Below, one piece after another: positions 38,156-46,668 of a stretch of 64,000 nucleotides of DNA. The stretch covers positions 930,001-994,000 of the forward strand of contig NZ_PJON01000001.1 of assembly GCF_002900975.1 (NCBI RefSeq). Reading direction: 5' to 3'. A model generated the notes under the pieces. It made no database searches. It worked only from the letters and a program-made list of their open reading frames with translations, and had not been told where the DNA came from. Each line of letters starts with the position of its first letter. Positions within the stretch are counted from its first letter, which is position 1. This DNA comes from Tabrizicola aquatica (GTDB lineage Bacteria; Pseudomonadota; Alphaproteobacteria; Rhodobacterales; Rhodobacteraceae). The translations under genes and the position numbers were made by a program.

Positions 38156-38446
38156 CTACTCGATTTCCTCGACCACCATCAGGTCGCGGACGCTTGCGCC
38201 CTTGGCATGGACGAGTGCTGCCTGATAGGCGGGCGAGTTGTAGCATTCCACCGCCTTTTCCAGGCTGGGGAAGCGGGCGACCACGTTGCGGGCGCGGTCG
38301 TTCCCCTCAAGCTGGACATAGCGGCCGCCACGGGCCAGGAACACGCCCCCATGCGCCGCGATGGCGGGACCGGCTTCCTTGGCGTAGCGGCCATAAGCCT
38401 CGGCGTCGGTGACGTGGACATGGGCAATCCAGAGCGCGGTCGGCAT
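38156..38446 (-). CDS. DUF1330 domain protein
   Basis: A 96-residue DUF1330 protein, a ferredoxin-like alpha/beta barrel fold. Marks: LWIAHVHVTDAEAYGRYAKEAGPAIAAHGGVFLARGG and VARFPSLEKAVECYNSPAYQAAL. The function of the family is not known. It starts 3 bp after the alaS stop, on the same strand, so the two are probably co-transcribed. Confidence 0.9.
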   Translation of the reverse strand: MPTALWIAHVHVTDAEAYGRYAKEAGPAIAAHGGVFLARGGRYVQLEGNDRARNVVARFPSLEKAVECYNSPAYQAALVHAKGASVRDLMVVEEIE

Positions 38447-38449
38447 GCT

Positions 38450-41104
38450 TCAGCCCCCCATCGCGGCTTCGGCCGCCTTGATCGCCGCGTCGGCCTGGGC
38501 GATGTCGGCGCCCCCGGCCTGTGCCATGTCAGGACGACCACCGCCGCCCTTGCCGCCAAGGGCCTCGGCCGCTGCCTTGACCAGCGTGACGGCGGAGAGC
38601 CTGTCCGTCAGGTCAGCGGTCACGCCTGCGGCGACGGCCGGCTTCGCGCCGGTATCGGCGATCAGCAGCACCGCGCCCGAGCCGAGGCGGGCCTTCATCT
38701 CGTCGATCAGCGCCGGAAGGTCCTTGCCGGAAACGCCGGAAAGCACCTGAGCAAGGAACTTCACCCCGTTGATTTCCTTGGCTTCCGGGCCAGAAGTCTT
38801 GCCCCCCATCGCCACTTCGCGGCGCAGTTGCGCGACCTCGTTCGCCAAGGCCTTCCGCTCGTCGAACAGCGCGCGGATGCGGTCGGCAAGCTCACTCGCC
38901 GGGGCCTTGATGATCGCGGCGATGTCGTTCAGCCGGGCGTCCTGTTGGCGCAGGTGATCCAGCGCGGCCTGCCCGGTCAGCGCCTCGATCCGGCGAACGC
39001 CGGCGCTGGAGGCGCTTTCCGACAAAAGGACCATCGCGCCGATGTCCCCCGTGCGCTGCACATGCGTACCGCCGCAAAGCTCCAACGAGTAGGTCTTGCC
39101 ATCCGCGCCCTTGCCCGAGCCTTCCAGCGTGCCCATCGACACGACACGGACCTCGTCGCCGTACTTTTCGCCGAACAGCGCCTGGGCTCCGATGGCCCGG
39201 GCGTCGTCGGGGGTCATGATCCGGGTCTCGACGGGCGAGTTCTGGCGGATGAAGGTGTTCACCTCTGCTTCGATGACCGACAGGTCCGCGGCCGCAATCG
39301 CAGCCGAGTGGCTGAAGTCAAACCGCAGCCGGTCAGCCGCGTTCAGGCTGCCCCGCTGCGCCACGTGATCGCCAAGGGTGCGGCGCAGCGCCTCGTGCAG
39401 AAGGTGCGTCGCGGAATGGTTGGCCCGGATCGCGGAGCGGCGGGCGTGGCTGACCTCCAGCTTCGCGGGTTGTCCTTTGATGACAGTGCCTTCCGTGACC
39501 TTCGCAATGTGGATGAAGACCCCGGCGGCCTTCTTTACATCGGTCACTTCTGCAGTGCCGGTCTGGGTGCGGATGAGGCCCGCGTCACCGACCTGGCCGC
39601 CGGATTCGGCATAGAACGGGGTCTGATTGACGACGATCTGCACCGTCTCGCCGGTCGCAGCCTGCCCGACCGGGGCGCCTTCGCGGAGGAGAACGGTCAC
39701 GACGCCCTCGGCCGTTTCGGTGTCGTAGCCAAGGAACTCGGTCACGCCATGTTCTTCGGCGATCTCGAACCAGATTTTCGCGTCGCCAGCCGCCCCGGTG
39801 CCCGACCAGGCGGCGCGGGCCTTGGCTTTCTGTTCCGCCATCGCGGCGTCGAAGCCCTGGATGTCGACCTCACGCCCCTTTTCGCGCAGCGCGTCCTGGG
39901 TCAGGTCGAGGGGGAAGCCATAGGTGTCGTAAAGCTTGAACGCCGCAGCGCCGGGCAGCGCGCCACCTTTGGGCAGGCCGGACAGTTCCTCGTCCAGAAG
40001 CTTCAGACCCCGGTCGAGGGTCTGCTTGAACTTGGTCTCTTCCGTCCGCAGCGTCTCTTCGATCAACGATTGGGCGCGGCTGAGTTCCGGGTAGGCCCCG
40101 CCCATCTGGCGCACCAGCGCCGGGACCAGACGGTGCATCACCGGGTCCTGGGCGCCCAGCATGTGGGCATGCCGCATCGCGCGGCGCATGATCCGGCGCA
40201 GGACATAGCCCCGGCCTTCGTTCGAGGGCATAACGCCATCAGCAATCAGGAACGAGGTGGACCGCAGGTGGTCGGCGATGACGCGATGGTGGATTTTTCC
40301 TGGTCCGTCAGGGTCCTGGGACGTGACGTTCGCACTGGCTTCGATCAGGCTGCGCATCAGGTCGGTGTCGTAGTTGTCGTGCTTGCCCTGCAGCAGCGCC
40401 CCGATCCGCTCCAGCCCCATGCCGGTGTCGATCGACTGCATCTCCAGCGGAACCAGTCGCCCGTCGGCAAACTGTTCGTTCTGCATGAAAACGTTGTTCC
40501 AGATCTCGATGAACCGGTCGCCGTCTTCCTGCGCACTACCCGGCGGACCGCCCCAGATATGGTCGCCGTGGTCATAGAATATTTCGGTGCAGGGGCCGCA
40601 AGGGCCGGTCGGACCCATGCGCCAGAAGTTGTCGTCGGATGCGATGCGGATGATCCGGTCGTCGGTCAAGCCCGAGACCTTCTTCCAGATGTCGGCGGCT
40701 TCATCGTCGGTGTGGTAGACGGTGACCAGAAGCTTGTCCTTGGCCAGACCGAAGTCCTTGGTCAGAAGCTCCCAGGCGAAGGCGATGGCCTGGTCCTTGA
40801 AATAATCGCCGAAGCTGAAATTCCCCAGCATCTCGAAGAAGGTATGGTGCCGCGCGGTGTAGCCCACGTTGTCCAGATCGTTGTGCTTGCCCCCTGCCCG
40901 CACGCATTTCTGCGCGGTCGTGGCGCGTTTGTAATCCCGCGTCTCGACCCCGGTGAAAAGGTTCTTGAACTGCACCATGCCCGAGTTGGTGAACATCAGC
41001 GTGGGATCGTTCCGCGGCACCAGGGGCGAGCTGTCCACGACCCGGTGGTCGTTGCGGCGGAAGAAGTCCAGGTAAGTTGAGCGAATGTCGTTCAGCGAGG
41101 CCAT
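38450..41104 (-). CDS. alaS: Alanine-tRNA ligase
   Basis: An 884-residue class II alanyl-tRNA synthetase. It has the N-terminal aminoacylation domain ([55 protein letters not shown]), the editing domain ([24 protein letters not shown] and [17 protein letters not shown], with the zinc Cys/His) and the C-terminal Gly-rich oligomerisation domain ([16 protein letters not shown]). The ATG at 41104 starts the normal N-terminus; an open extension to 41251 is not coding. It lies downstream of recA as in many bacteria. Confidence 0.97.
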   Translation of the reverse strand: MASLNDIRSTYLDFFRRNDHRVVDSSPLVPRNDPTLMFTNSGMVQFKNLFTGVETRDYKRATTAQKCVRAGGKHNDLDNVGYTARHHTFFEMLGNFSFGDYFKDQAIAFAWELLTKDFGLAKDKLLVTVYHTDDEAADIWKKVSGLTDDRIIRIASDDNFWRMGPTGPCGPCTEIFYDHGDHIWGGPPGSAQEDGDRFIEIWNNVFMQNEQFADGRLVPLEMQSIDTGMGLERIGALLQGKHDNYDTDLMRSLIEASANVTSQDPDGPGKIHHRVIADHLRSTSFLIADGVMPSNEGRGYVLRRIMRRAMRHAHMLGAQDPVMHRLVPALVRQMGGAYPELSRAQSLIEETLRTEETKFKQTLDRGLKLLDEELSGLPKGGALPGAAAFKLYDTYGFPLDLTQDALREKGREVDIQGFDAAMAEQKAKARAAWSGTGAAGDAKIWFEIAEEHGVTEFLGYDTETAEGVVTVLLREGAPVGQAATGETVQIVVNQTPFYAESGGQVGDAGLIRTQTGTAEVTDVKKAAGVFIHIAKVTEGTVIKGQPAKLEVSHARRSAIRANHSATHLLHEALRRTLGDHVAQRGSLNAADRLRFDFSHSAAIAAADLSVIEAEVNTFIRQNSPVETRIMTPDDARAIGAQALFGEKYGDEVRVVSMGTLEGSGKGADGKTYSLELCGGTHVQRTGDIGAMVLLSESASSAGVRRIEALTGQAALDHLRQQDARLNDIAAIIKAPASELADRIRALFDERKALANEVAQLRREVAMGGKTSGPEAKEINGVKFLAQVLSGVSGKDLPALIDEMKARLGSGAVLLIADTGAKPAVAAGVTADLTDRLSAVTLVKAAAEALGGKGGGGRPDMAQAGGADIAQADAAIKAAEAAMGG

Positions 41105-41193
41105 GTGGGGGCGGTCCTTGGCGAAAGCAGGAATTCGGCCCCCCATGTAGCCCCAGGTTGCGGGCCTGTCCACCATCGGCCCGGGCTTCAAGG

Positions 41194-41225
41194 AAAAAAG
41201 GCCGGAAGCGGGGCTTCCGGCCTTT
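41194..41225 (-). terminator. Rho-independent terminator after recA
   Basis: On the minus strand GGCCGGAAGC (41222-41213) and GCTTCCGGCC (41209-41200) form a perfect 10-bp stem with a 3-nt loop, extended by AAA/TTT pairing and followed by a T6 run (41199-41194). It lies ~100 bp past the recA stop and ~90 bp before alaS. Confidence 0.9.
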
Positions 41226-41323
41226 CCTATGCTGCGACTATAGCTCGCCACTGGCCCTGCCCACCGTCGAGCAACTTCCGCTCGCCGTGGGAACCCGGCG
41301 CTGGGTGCGCAGGGGCTAGTGGG

Positions 41324-42391
41324 TCATTCGTCCAGGACTTCGCTTTCGTCCCCGGCCATCGTGAAATCAAGCCCGTTGGCCGCGCGGATCTTGTCCTCGA
41401 TCTCCAGCGCGACCGAGGGGTTCTGCTTGAGGAAGGATTTGGCGTTCTCGCGGCCCTGGCCGATACGCTCGTCCCGGAACGAGTACCAGGCGCCGGATTT
41501 TTCAACCACGCCGGCCTTGACGCCGATGTCGATCAATTCGCCAACCTTCGAGATGCCTTCGCCATACATGATGTCGAATTCGATCTGCTTGAAGGGCGGA
41601 GCGACCTTGTTCTTCACCACCTTGACGCGGGTGGTGTTGCCCACAACCTCATCCCGGTCCTTGATCGCGCCGATGCGACGGATATCCAGGCGAACAGAGG
41701 CGTAGAATTTCAGCGCGTTGCCGCCCGTGGTGGTTTCGGGGCTGCCGAACATCACGCCGATCTTCATCCGGATCTGGTTGATGAAGATGACCATGCAGTT
41801 GCTGCGGCCGATGGAGGCGGTCAGCTTGCGCATGGCCTGGCTCATCAGGCGGGCCTGGCTGCCCATCTGCATGTCGCCCATGTCGCCCTCGATCTCGGCC
41901 TTCGGCACCAGGGCCGCGACCGAGTCGACGACAACCAGGCTGACCGCGCCCGAGCGGACCAGCGTATCCACGATCTCCAGCGCCTGTTCGCCGGTGTCGG
42001 GCTGGCTGATCAGAAGCTCATCAAGGTTGACGCCCAGCTTCTTGGCATATTGCGGGTCCAGCGCGTGTTCCGCATCGACAAAGGCGCAGACGCCGCCCTT
42101 TTTCTGTTCCTCAGCCACGACATGCAGGGTCAGCGTCGTCTTGCCAGAGGATTCCGGCCCGTAGATCTCGATGATGCGGCCCTTGGGCAGGCCGCCGATC
42201 CCCAGCGCGATATCAAGGCCCAGCGATCCGGTCGAGGTCGCCTCGATATCCATCGCCGGGCTGTCAGCGCCAAGGCGCATGATCGAGCCCTTGCCGAACT
42301 GTCGTTCGATCTGCGCCAGCGCGCTTTCCAGCGCCTTCGACTTGTCCATATCCCGCTTCCCACCAAGGTCGAGGAGGTTTGCCACCGCCAT
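41324..42391 (-). CDS. recA: Recombinase RecA
   Basis: A 355-residue RecA. Walker [11 protein letters not shown] near residue 74, Walker [11 protein letters not shown] near 150, the MAW region [20 protein letters not shown]2 region [23 protein letters not shown] and the acidic C-terminal tail ([10 protein letters not shown]). It carries out homologous recombination and SOS co-protease function. The ATG at 42391 has AAGGAG upstream. The promoter holds an alphaproteobacterial SOS box at 42441-42455. Confidence 0.98.
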   Translation of the reverse strand: MAVANLLDLGGKRDMDKSKALESALAQIERQFGKGSIMRLGADSPAMDIEATSTGSLGLDIALGIGGLPKGRIIEIYGPESSGKTTLTLHVVAEEQKKGGVCAFVDAEHALDPQYAKKLGVNLDELLISQPDTGEQALEIVDTLVRSGAVSLVVVDSVAALVPKAEIEGDMGDMQMGSQARLMSQAMRKLTASIGRSNCMVIFINQIRMKIGVMFGSPETTTGGNALKFYASVRLDIRRIGAIKDRDEVVGNTTRVKVVKNKVAPPFKQIEFDIMYGEGISKVGELIDIGVKAGVVEKSGAWYSFRDERIGQGRENAKSFLKQNPSVALEIEDKIRAANGLDFTMAGDESEVLDE

Positions 42392-42440
42392 GTCCGTCTC
42401 CTTATTCCACAGCCGCCGTGGGGCGGCAATCCTGCCCGTT

Positions 42441-42455
42441 GTTCCGCAAGTGTTC
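42441..42455 (-). promoter_or_regulatory. LexA (SOS) box upstream of recA
   Basis: GTTC-CGCAAGT-GTTC reads on the plus strand at 42441-42455, giving GAAC-N7-GAAC on the minus strand. That is the GTTC-N7-GTTC direct repeat known as the LexA box of Alphaproteobacteria. It lies 50 bp upstream of the recA start. A nearby CTCAT/ATGAG hairpin (42455-42468) adds structure. Confidence 0.9.
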
Positions 42456-42595
42456 TCATGCTTATGAGCACAAAGGCAGAACATTTCAACCAAATTCTCG
42501 ATAAAGCCAGCTTTTGCCCGGTTTGGTTAAAGGATAGTTTACGCCGCCGTCCGAAAGCGGGCGTGACGCGGGATTCTTTTGGCGGAGGTGGTGCA

Positions 42596-43186
42596 GTGCT
42601 GGTGTTCTGGGAGCAAAGGCTTGCCTTTCTGGCCACGCCGAAGACGGGGTCGACGGCCATCGCGGCCGCGCTCGAATCGCTTGCCTCGGTCTCGATCCAG
42701 CGCCCGCCGCTGTTGAAGCACACGACCGTGCATCGGTATCGCCGCTTTATCGGCCCCTATCTGGAGGCGGCGTCGAAGGATGAATTCACCCTGGTCGCCC
42801 TGATGCGAGAGCCGCGCGACTGGCTGGGCAGCTGGTACCGCTTCCGCCAGCGCGAGGAGACACCCGCCGCCAAGTCCACAGCGGGGATCAGCTTTGACGA
42901 CTTCGTCCGGGCCTGGTGCCAGGACCCGCGGCCCGAGGTGGCGGATGTGGGCAGCCAGGCCAAGTTCCTGCGGCCGCGCCAGGGGGTCGGGGTGGACCGG
43001 CTGTTTCGCTATGAGGAGATCGACACCTTCGTCCATTTCCTGGAAGACCGGCTTGGCTGCGAGATCATCCTGCCGCGCCTGAACGTCTCGCCGCCCGGTG
43101 CGACCGACCTTTCCCCCGCGACCGAGGCGCTGCTGGCCGAGGCTGCGGCCGAGGACTTCGCGCTCTACCGGACGCTGCTGCCCTAG
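42596..43186 (+). CDS. Sulfotransferase-like protein
   Basis: A 196-residue protein with a P-loop-like LATPKTGSTAIAAALES near residue 12, which resembles the PAPS-binding loop of sulfotransferases. Later marks are FTLVALMREPRDWLGSWYRFRQREE (3'-phosphate-binding-like) and RLFRYEEIDTFVHFLEDRLG. Function is inferred only from these. The start is a GTG at 42596 with a GGAGG 7 nt upstream; another GTG two codons later is possible, and the frame is open far upstream without a ribosome site. It is divergent from recA and about 140 bp from the SOS box. Confidence 0.75.
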   Translation: MLVFWEQRLAFLATPKTGSTAIAAALESLASVSIQRPPLLKHTTVHRYRRFIGPYLEAASKDEFTLVALMREPRDWLGSWYRFRQREETPAAKSTAGISFDDFVRAWCQDPRPEVADVGSQAKFLRPRQGVGVDRLFRYEEIDTFVHFLEDRLGCEIILPRLNVSPPGATDLSPATEALLAEAAAEDFALYRTLLP

Positions 43187-43291
43187 GCGCGGGACTGCCG
43201 GTATGGACTTCGGGACATGACAGCCGGCGGGAAACGGGGTATCTGTGGCGCAAGGGGCCATGAGACCCCGCGAGGCAGAAAGGGCGGTCGG

Positions 43292-43852
43292 ATGGATTTT
43301 CAGGACGGACTAACCCGGCGCGGGATGCTTCTGGGGCTGGGTGCCCTGGGGCTGGCGGGGTGCAACAACGGGATCGGGTCGAACGGCGGCGCGCAGATCG
43401 ACGCGCGGGTCGATGCGACGCAGAACTTCCTGTTCAGCCGGTATCCCGGGACGCAGGACCTGGCAAGCCGGGCGAACGGGGTGCTTTACATGCCCCTGAT
43501 GACCGAGGCGGGCTTCGGTCTGGGTGGCGCCTTCGGACGCGGGGCGCTGCGGATCCAGGGGGCCACGGTCGACTATTACTCGGCCGCCAAGGGGACCATC
43601 GGGCTGCAGATCGGGGCGCAGCAATATGCCCACGCCCTGTTCTTCATGACCCCCGAGGCGCTGGAGGAGTTCCGGCGGTCGTCCGGCTGGGCGGCGAGCG
43701 GCGAGGTCCGCTATGCGACCCCCGAACAGGGTGCTTCGATCGGCAAGGAGACGACCGAGCTGGACCCGGTCATCGCGCTGATCTTCGGCCAGCAGGGGCT
43801 GATCGCGGGGGCCACGCTGGGCGGGGTCAAGTATACGCGGATCATTCCCTGA
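43292..43852 (+). CDS. SYLF (Ysc84-like) domain lipoprotein
   Basis: A 186-residue lipoprotein. The signal MDFQDGLTRRGMLLGLGALG ends in a lipobox LAGC (Cys near residue 24). The mature part matches the SYLF/YSC84 lipid-binding fold: ARANGVLYMPLMTEAGFGLGG, GRGALRIQGATVDYYSAAKG, TIGLQIGAQQYAHALFFMT and a C-terminal YTRIIP. An RR follows DGLT, so a Tat signal is conceivable. An upstream in-frame start at 43217 lacks a sensible signal. The role is unknown. Confidence 0.84.
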   Translation: MDFQDGLTRRGMLLGLGALGLAGCNNGIGSNGGAQIDARVDATQNFLFSRYPGTQDLASRANGVLYMPLMTEAGFGLGGAFGRGALRIQGATVDYYSAAKGTIGLQIGAQQYAHALFFMTPEALEEFRRSSGWAASGEVRYATPEQGASIGKETTELDPVIALIFGQQGLIAGATLGGVKYTRIIP

Positions 43853-43875
43853 TCCTGTCCGCGCGTGGGCAGGAT
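43852..43875 (+). terminator. Hairpin at the end of the SYLF lipoprotein gene
   Basis: ATCCTGTCC (43852-43860) and GGGCAGGAT (43867-43875) pair over nine positions with one T-G wobble and a 6-nt loop. It begins at the last base of the stop codon. Only TT follows, so it is a modest call. The rest of the gap to 43953 is unmarked. Confidence 0.45.
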
Positions 43876-43952
43876 TTGAGCCCATGAGAAATCAAGGGCT
43901 TGGCCGCTCGCGTTAACGAATTGTCAGGACTTTCCGACGCCCGCGGAACGGG

Positions 43953-44846
43953 TCAGCCGCCCTCGGCATAGCGGGCGGGTGGTGTGCCGACATGGCGGGT
44001 GAAGGCGGTGCTGAAGGCGCTGGCCGAGCCATAGCCGACGCGGCCCGCGACCACGGTGACCGAGTGGTTCTGGCGCAGCAGCGACTTTGCCAAGGCCATG
44101 CGCCAGGCCTTCAGATAGTCCATCGGGGCAAGGCCGACGGCGGCCGCGAAACGGGCGAAGAAGGCGGAGCGCGACAGCGCAGCCTTCGCCGCCAGTTCGG
44201 CGACAGTCCAGGCGCGGGCGGGGTCTTGATGCAGGGCGCGCAAGGCAGAGGCGAGGCGCCCATCGCTTAACCCGCGCAGAAGGCCGGGCGCGGTGGCGGT
44301 CGCGGTCGAGCGCAGTGCCTCGACCAAGAGAACCTCAAGCAGGCGGGAGAGAACCACGTCGCGGGCCGGACGCTCGTCCCGGGTCTCGTCAATGACCAGC
44401 TGGACAAGGGTGGTCAGCCGGGGCTGGCTGCGGACAAGGACGAAGTCGGGCAAAAGTGCGACCAGCAAGGCCGCGTCGGGAGAGCCGAAGGCGAAATAGC
44501 CAAGAAGCCACTGCACCTGAGCCGGGCCGTCGGTGCTGCCCACCCGGAACGCGCCATCGGGCAGGACGGTGTGGGGGGCGTCCGGGGCGCCCGCCGGGGG
44601 TGCCTCAAGGCTGGTCAGCCGCGCGCCCCGTGCACCGGGCACAAGGATGAAGTCGCCTTCGGTCAGAACGATCGGCTCGCTGACGCCGGTCAGGGTCAGG
44701 CGGCACTCTCCACCAAGGATAAGAAGATAGAAGGGTTGGCCATCGCCATCCCGGGTGATCTGCCATCGACCGGCCGCGCCGACGACCTTGGCAAAGCGGG
44801 CAGCAGGCCGGAGATGCGTGACGATTTCGGCCAGGGGATCGGTCAT
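43953..44846 (-). CDS. AraC family transcriptional regulator
   Basis: A 297-residue regulator with an N-terminal cupin-type sensor (GQPFYLLILGGECRLTL, VLTEGDFILVPGARG) and a C-terminal AraC double HTH (WTVAELAAKAALSRSAFFARFAAAVG and VTVVAGRVGYGSASAFSTAFTRHVG). The cupin-6 type pairs often with neighbouring oxidoreductases. The start at 44846 is one of two in-frame ATGs (the other is 44864), neither with a strong Shine-Dalgarno. It is divergent from the SDR gene 99 bp away and likely controls it. Confidence 0.88.
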   Translation of the reverse strand: MTDPLAEIVTHLRPAARFAKVVGAAGRWQITRDGDGQPFYLLILGGECRLTLTGVSEPIVLTEGDFILVPGARGARLTSLEAPPAGAPDAPHTVLPDGAFRVGSTDGPAQVQWLLGYFAFGSPDAALLVALLPDFVLVRSQPRLTTLVQLVIDETRDERPARDVVLSRLLEVLLVEALRSTATATAPGLLRGLSDGRLASALRALHQDPARAWTVAELAAKAALSRSAFFARFAAAVGLAPMDYLKAWRMALAKSLLRQNHSVTVVAGRVGYGSASAFSTAFTRHVGTPPARYAEGG

Positions 44847-44945
44847 GACAGGACTTTCACGCATGAAACATGGATTTTAGATTATAGAACGTCCAACGCT
44901 TCCGGTCCATATCCCAGTGACATGACACGGAGTGGATAGAAAATC

Positions 44946-45683
44946 ATGCAGACGATCTTGATTACTGGCAGTTCCTCGGGCTTTGGACTGGCCACAGCAA
45001 AGCTGTTTCTTGCGCGCGGATGGCGCGTCGTTGCGACCATGCGGCGGCCAAACGACGTCCTGCCCGCCCAGCCCAACCTGACCGTGCTGCCGCTTGATGT
45101 GACCGATGCGGGCAGCATCGCGGCGGCGGTGGCAGCGGCGGGGCCGGTGGATGTGCTGGTCAACAATGCCGGGTTCGGGGGCCTGGCGGCGGTAGAGGGC
45201 ATGGACATGGGCCAGCTGCGCGCGATGTTCGAGACCAACACCTTCGGCACATTCGCCATGACCAAGGCCGTGCTGCCGCAGATGCGGGCGCGCGGGGCGG
45301 GGGTGGTGGTCAATGTCACCTCATCCGTGACGCTGCTGACGGTCCCGCTTCTATCGGTCTACAAGGCCAGCAAGGCGGCGGTGAACGCCTTTGGCGAGTG
45401 TCTGGCGGAAGAGGTCGCGCCCTTCGGCATCCGGGTCGTCACCGTGCTGCCGGGACGCGCGCCGGGCACCCGCTTTGGCGAGGCCTCGCGCGCGCGGATG
45501 ACGGGGGCCGAGATCCCGGAAGCCTATGGCGCGATGGCTCAGGCGCTCTTTGCCAACCTCACAGGCCCCGGCCCGGTGACGGAAGCCGAGGAAGTGGCCG
45601 AGGCGGTCTGGCGGGCCGCGACCGATCCTGCCGCGCCGCTGCGGATTGCGGCGGGGGCGGATGCGGTCGCGTTGATGGGCTAG
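44946..45683 (+). CDS. Short-chain dehydrogenase/reductase (SDR)
   Basis: A 245-residue classical SDR. ITGSSSGFGLATAKLFL at residues 5-21 is the cofactor motif, then LVNNAGFGGLAAVEG, NVTSSVTLLTVPLLSVYKASKAAV with the catalytic Ser and YKASK. Position 2 Rossmann variants and the R-rich MRRP suggest NADP. The substrate is unknown. Its ATG is 99 bp from the divergent AraC-type gene; the two form a common regulator/reductase pair. Confidence 0.9.
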   Translation: MQTILITGSSSGFGLATAKLFLARGWRVVATMRRPNDVLPAQPNLTVLPLDVTDAGSIAAAVAAAGPVDVLVNNAGFGGLAAVEGMDMGQLRAMFETNTFGTFAMTKAVLPQMRARGAGVVVNVTSSVTLLTVPLLSVYKASKAAVNAFGECLAEEVAPFGIRVVTVLPGRAPGTRFGEASRARMTGAEIPEAYGAMAQALFANLTGPGPVTEAEEVAEAVWRAATDPAAPLRIAAGADAVALMG

Positions 45684-45696
45684 ACGGGGCTGGCCC

Positions 45697-45710
45697 GGGG
45701 GGCGCCCCCC
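45697..45710. terminator. G6CGC6 palindrome between convergent genes
   Basis: GGGGGG-CG-CCCCCC is a perfect palindrome between the stop of the SDR gene (45683) and the stop of the dehydrogenase gene (45725). It may stall polymerase from both sides, but there is no T-tract and too little loop for a hairpin call with certainty. Confidence 0.3.
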
Positions 45711-45724
45711 TGCCCCTGCGCCGG

Positions 45725-46588
45725 TTACTTCAACCGGCGGATCAGGCTGGAGGTGTCGCCCCTGCCCCCGCCCATCAATTGCACGTCCTTGTAGAACTGG
45801 TCCACCAGCGCCGTCACGGGAAGCCGAGCGCCGATCTCTTCGGCGGTGTCCAGGCAGATGCCAAGGTCCTTGCGCATCCAGTCCACTGCGAAGCCGAAGT
45901 CGAATTCGTCCTTCAGCATGGTCTTGTGCCGGTTCATCATCTGCCATGAGCCGGCCGCGCCCTGGCTGATCACCTCGACCACCTTCTCGCCGTCAAGGCC
46001 GGCTTTCTGGCCGAAGGCCAAAGCCTCGGACAGGCCCTGCATCAGGCCGGCGATACAGATCTGGTTGACCATCTTTGCCAGCTGCCCCGAACCCGAGGGC
46101 CCAAGCAGGCGGCAGATGCGGGCATAGGCGGCCATCACCGGCTCGGCCCGGGCATAATCGGCGGGATCGCCGCCGCACATGATCGAAAGCTGGCCATTCT
46201 CGGCCCCCGCCTGCCCGCCCGAGACCGGTGCATCGACGAAGGCCAGGCCCATGGCCGCGGCCTGGGCGGCAAGCTTGCGCGTCACCTTGGCCGAGACGGT
46301 GGTGTGGTCCACCAGGATCGCGCCGGGGGTCATGCCGGCAAAGGCCCCGTCCGGGCCGGTGCAGACGGCGCGCAGGTCGTCGTCGTTGCCGACGCAGGCA
46401 AAGACGAACTCGGCCCCCTTGGCCGCCTCTCGCGGGGTGGCGGCGGTGCGGCCCTTGTGCTGGGCGGCCCAGGCCTGCGCCTTGGCCGGCGTGCGGTTGT
46501 AGACCGCCACGTCATGCCCCTTGGCCGCCAGATGTCCAGCCATGGGGAAGCCCATGACCCCAAGGCCCAGATACGCAACTTTCGCCAT
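45725..46588 (-). CDS. NAD(P)-dependent oxidoreductase, 3-hydroxyisobutyrate dehydrogenase family
   Basis: A 287-residue beta-hydroxyacid dehydrogenase. The N-terminal Rossmann motif GLGVMGFPMAGHLAAKGHDVAVYNRTPAKA, the substrate stretch FVDAPVSGGQAGAENGQLSIM and the catalytic Lys in GQLAKMVNQICIAG are clear, with DFGFAVDWMRKDLGI near the end. NRT after the strand favours NADP. The natural substrate (3-hydroxyisobutyrate, tartronate semialdehyde or succinic semialdehyde) cannot be told. It is divergent from the penicillin acylase gene 80 bp away. Confidence 0.9.
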   Translation of the reverse strand: MAKVAYLGLGVMGFPMAGHLAAKGHDVAVYNRTPAKAQAWAAQHKGRTAATPREAAKGAEFVFACVGNDDDLRAVCTGPDGAFAGMTPGAILVDHTTVSAKVTRKLAAQAAAMGLAFVDAPVSGGQAGAENGQLSIMCGGDPADYARAEPVMAAYARICRLLGPSGSGQLAKMVNQICIAGLMQGLSEALAFGQKAGLDGEKVVEVISQGAAGSWQMMNRHKTMLKDEFDFGFAVDWMRKDLGICLDTAEEIGARLPVTALVDQFYKDVQLMGGGRGDTSSLIRRLK

Positions 46589-46668
46589 GTCGATTCCCCG
46601 ATCATTGCCCTTGCAAGGGTGATGGACTAGGAACCGATCACGCCCGTGCCGTCAAGAACAGGACCCCC

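Noticed and set aside
38138-41080. A 980-codon open frame on the plus strand
   Set aside because: It is the antisense of alaS, which has a complete and conserved protein on the minus strand. The plus-strand translation is low in family patterns and rich in Gly/Arg/His.
41105-43186. A single 693-codon plus-strand protein covering the recA antisense and the sulfotransferase-like region
   Set aside because: Only the last ~196 codons (from the GTG at 42596 with a ribosome site) look like protein; the first part is antisense to recA and its terminator.
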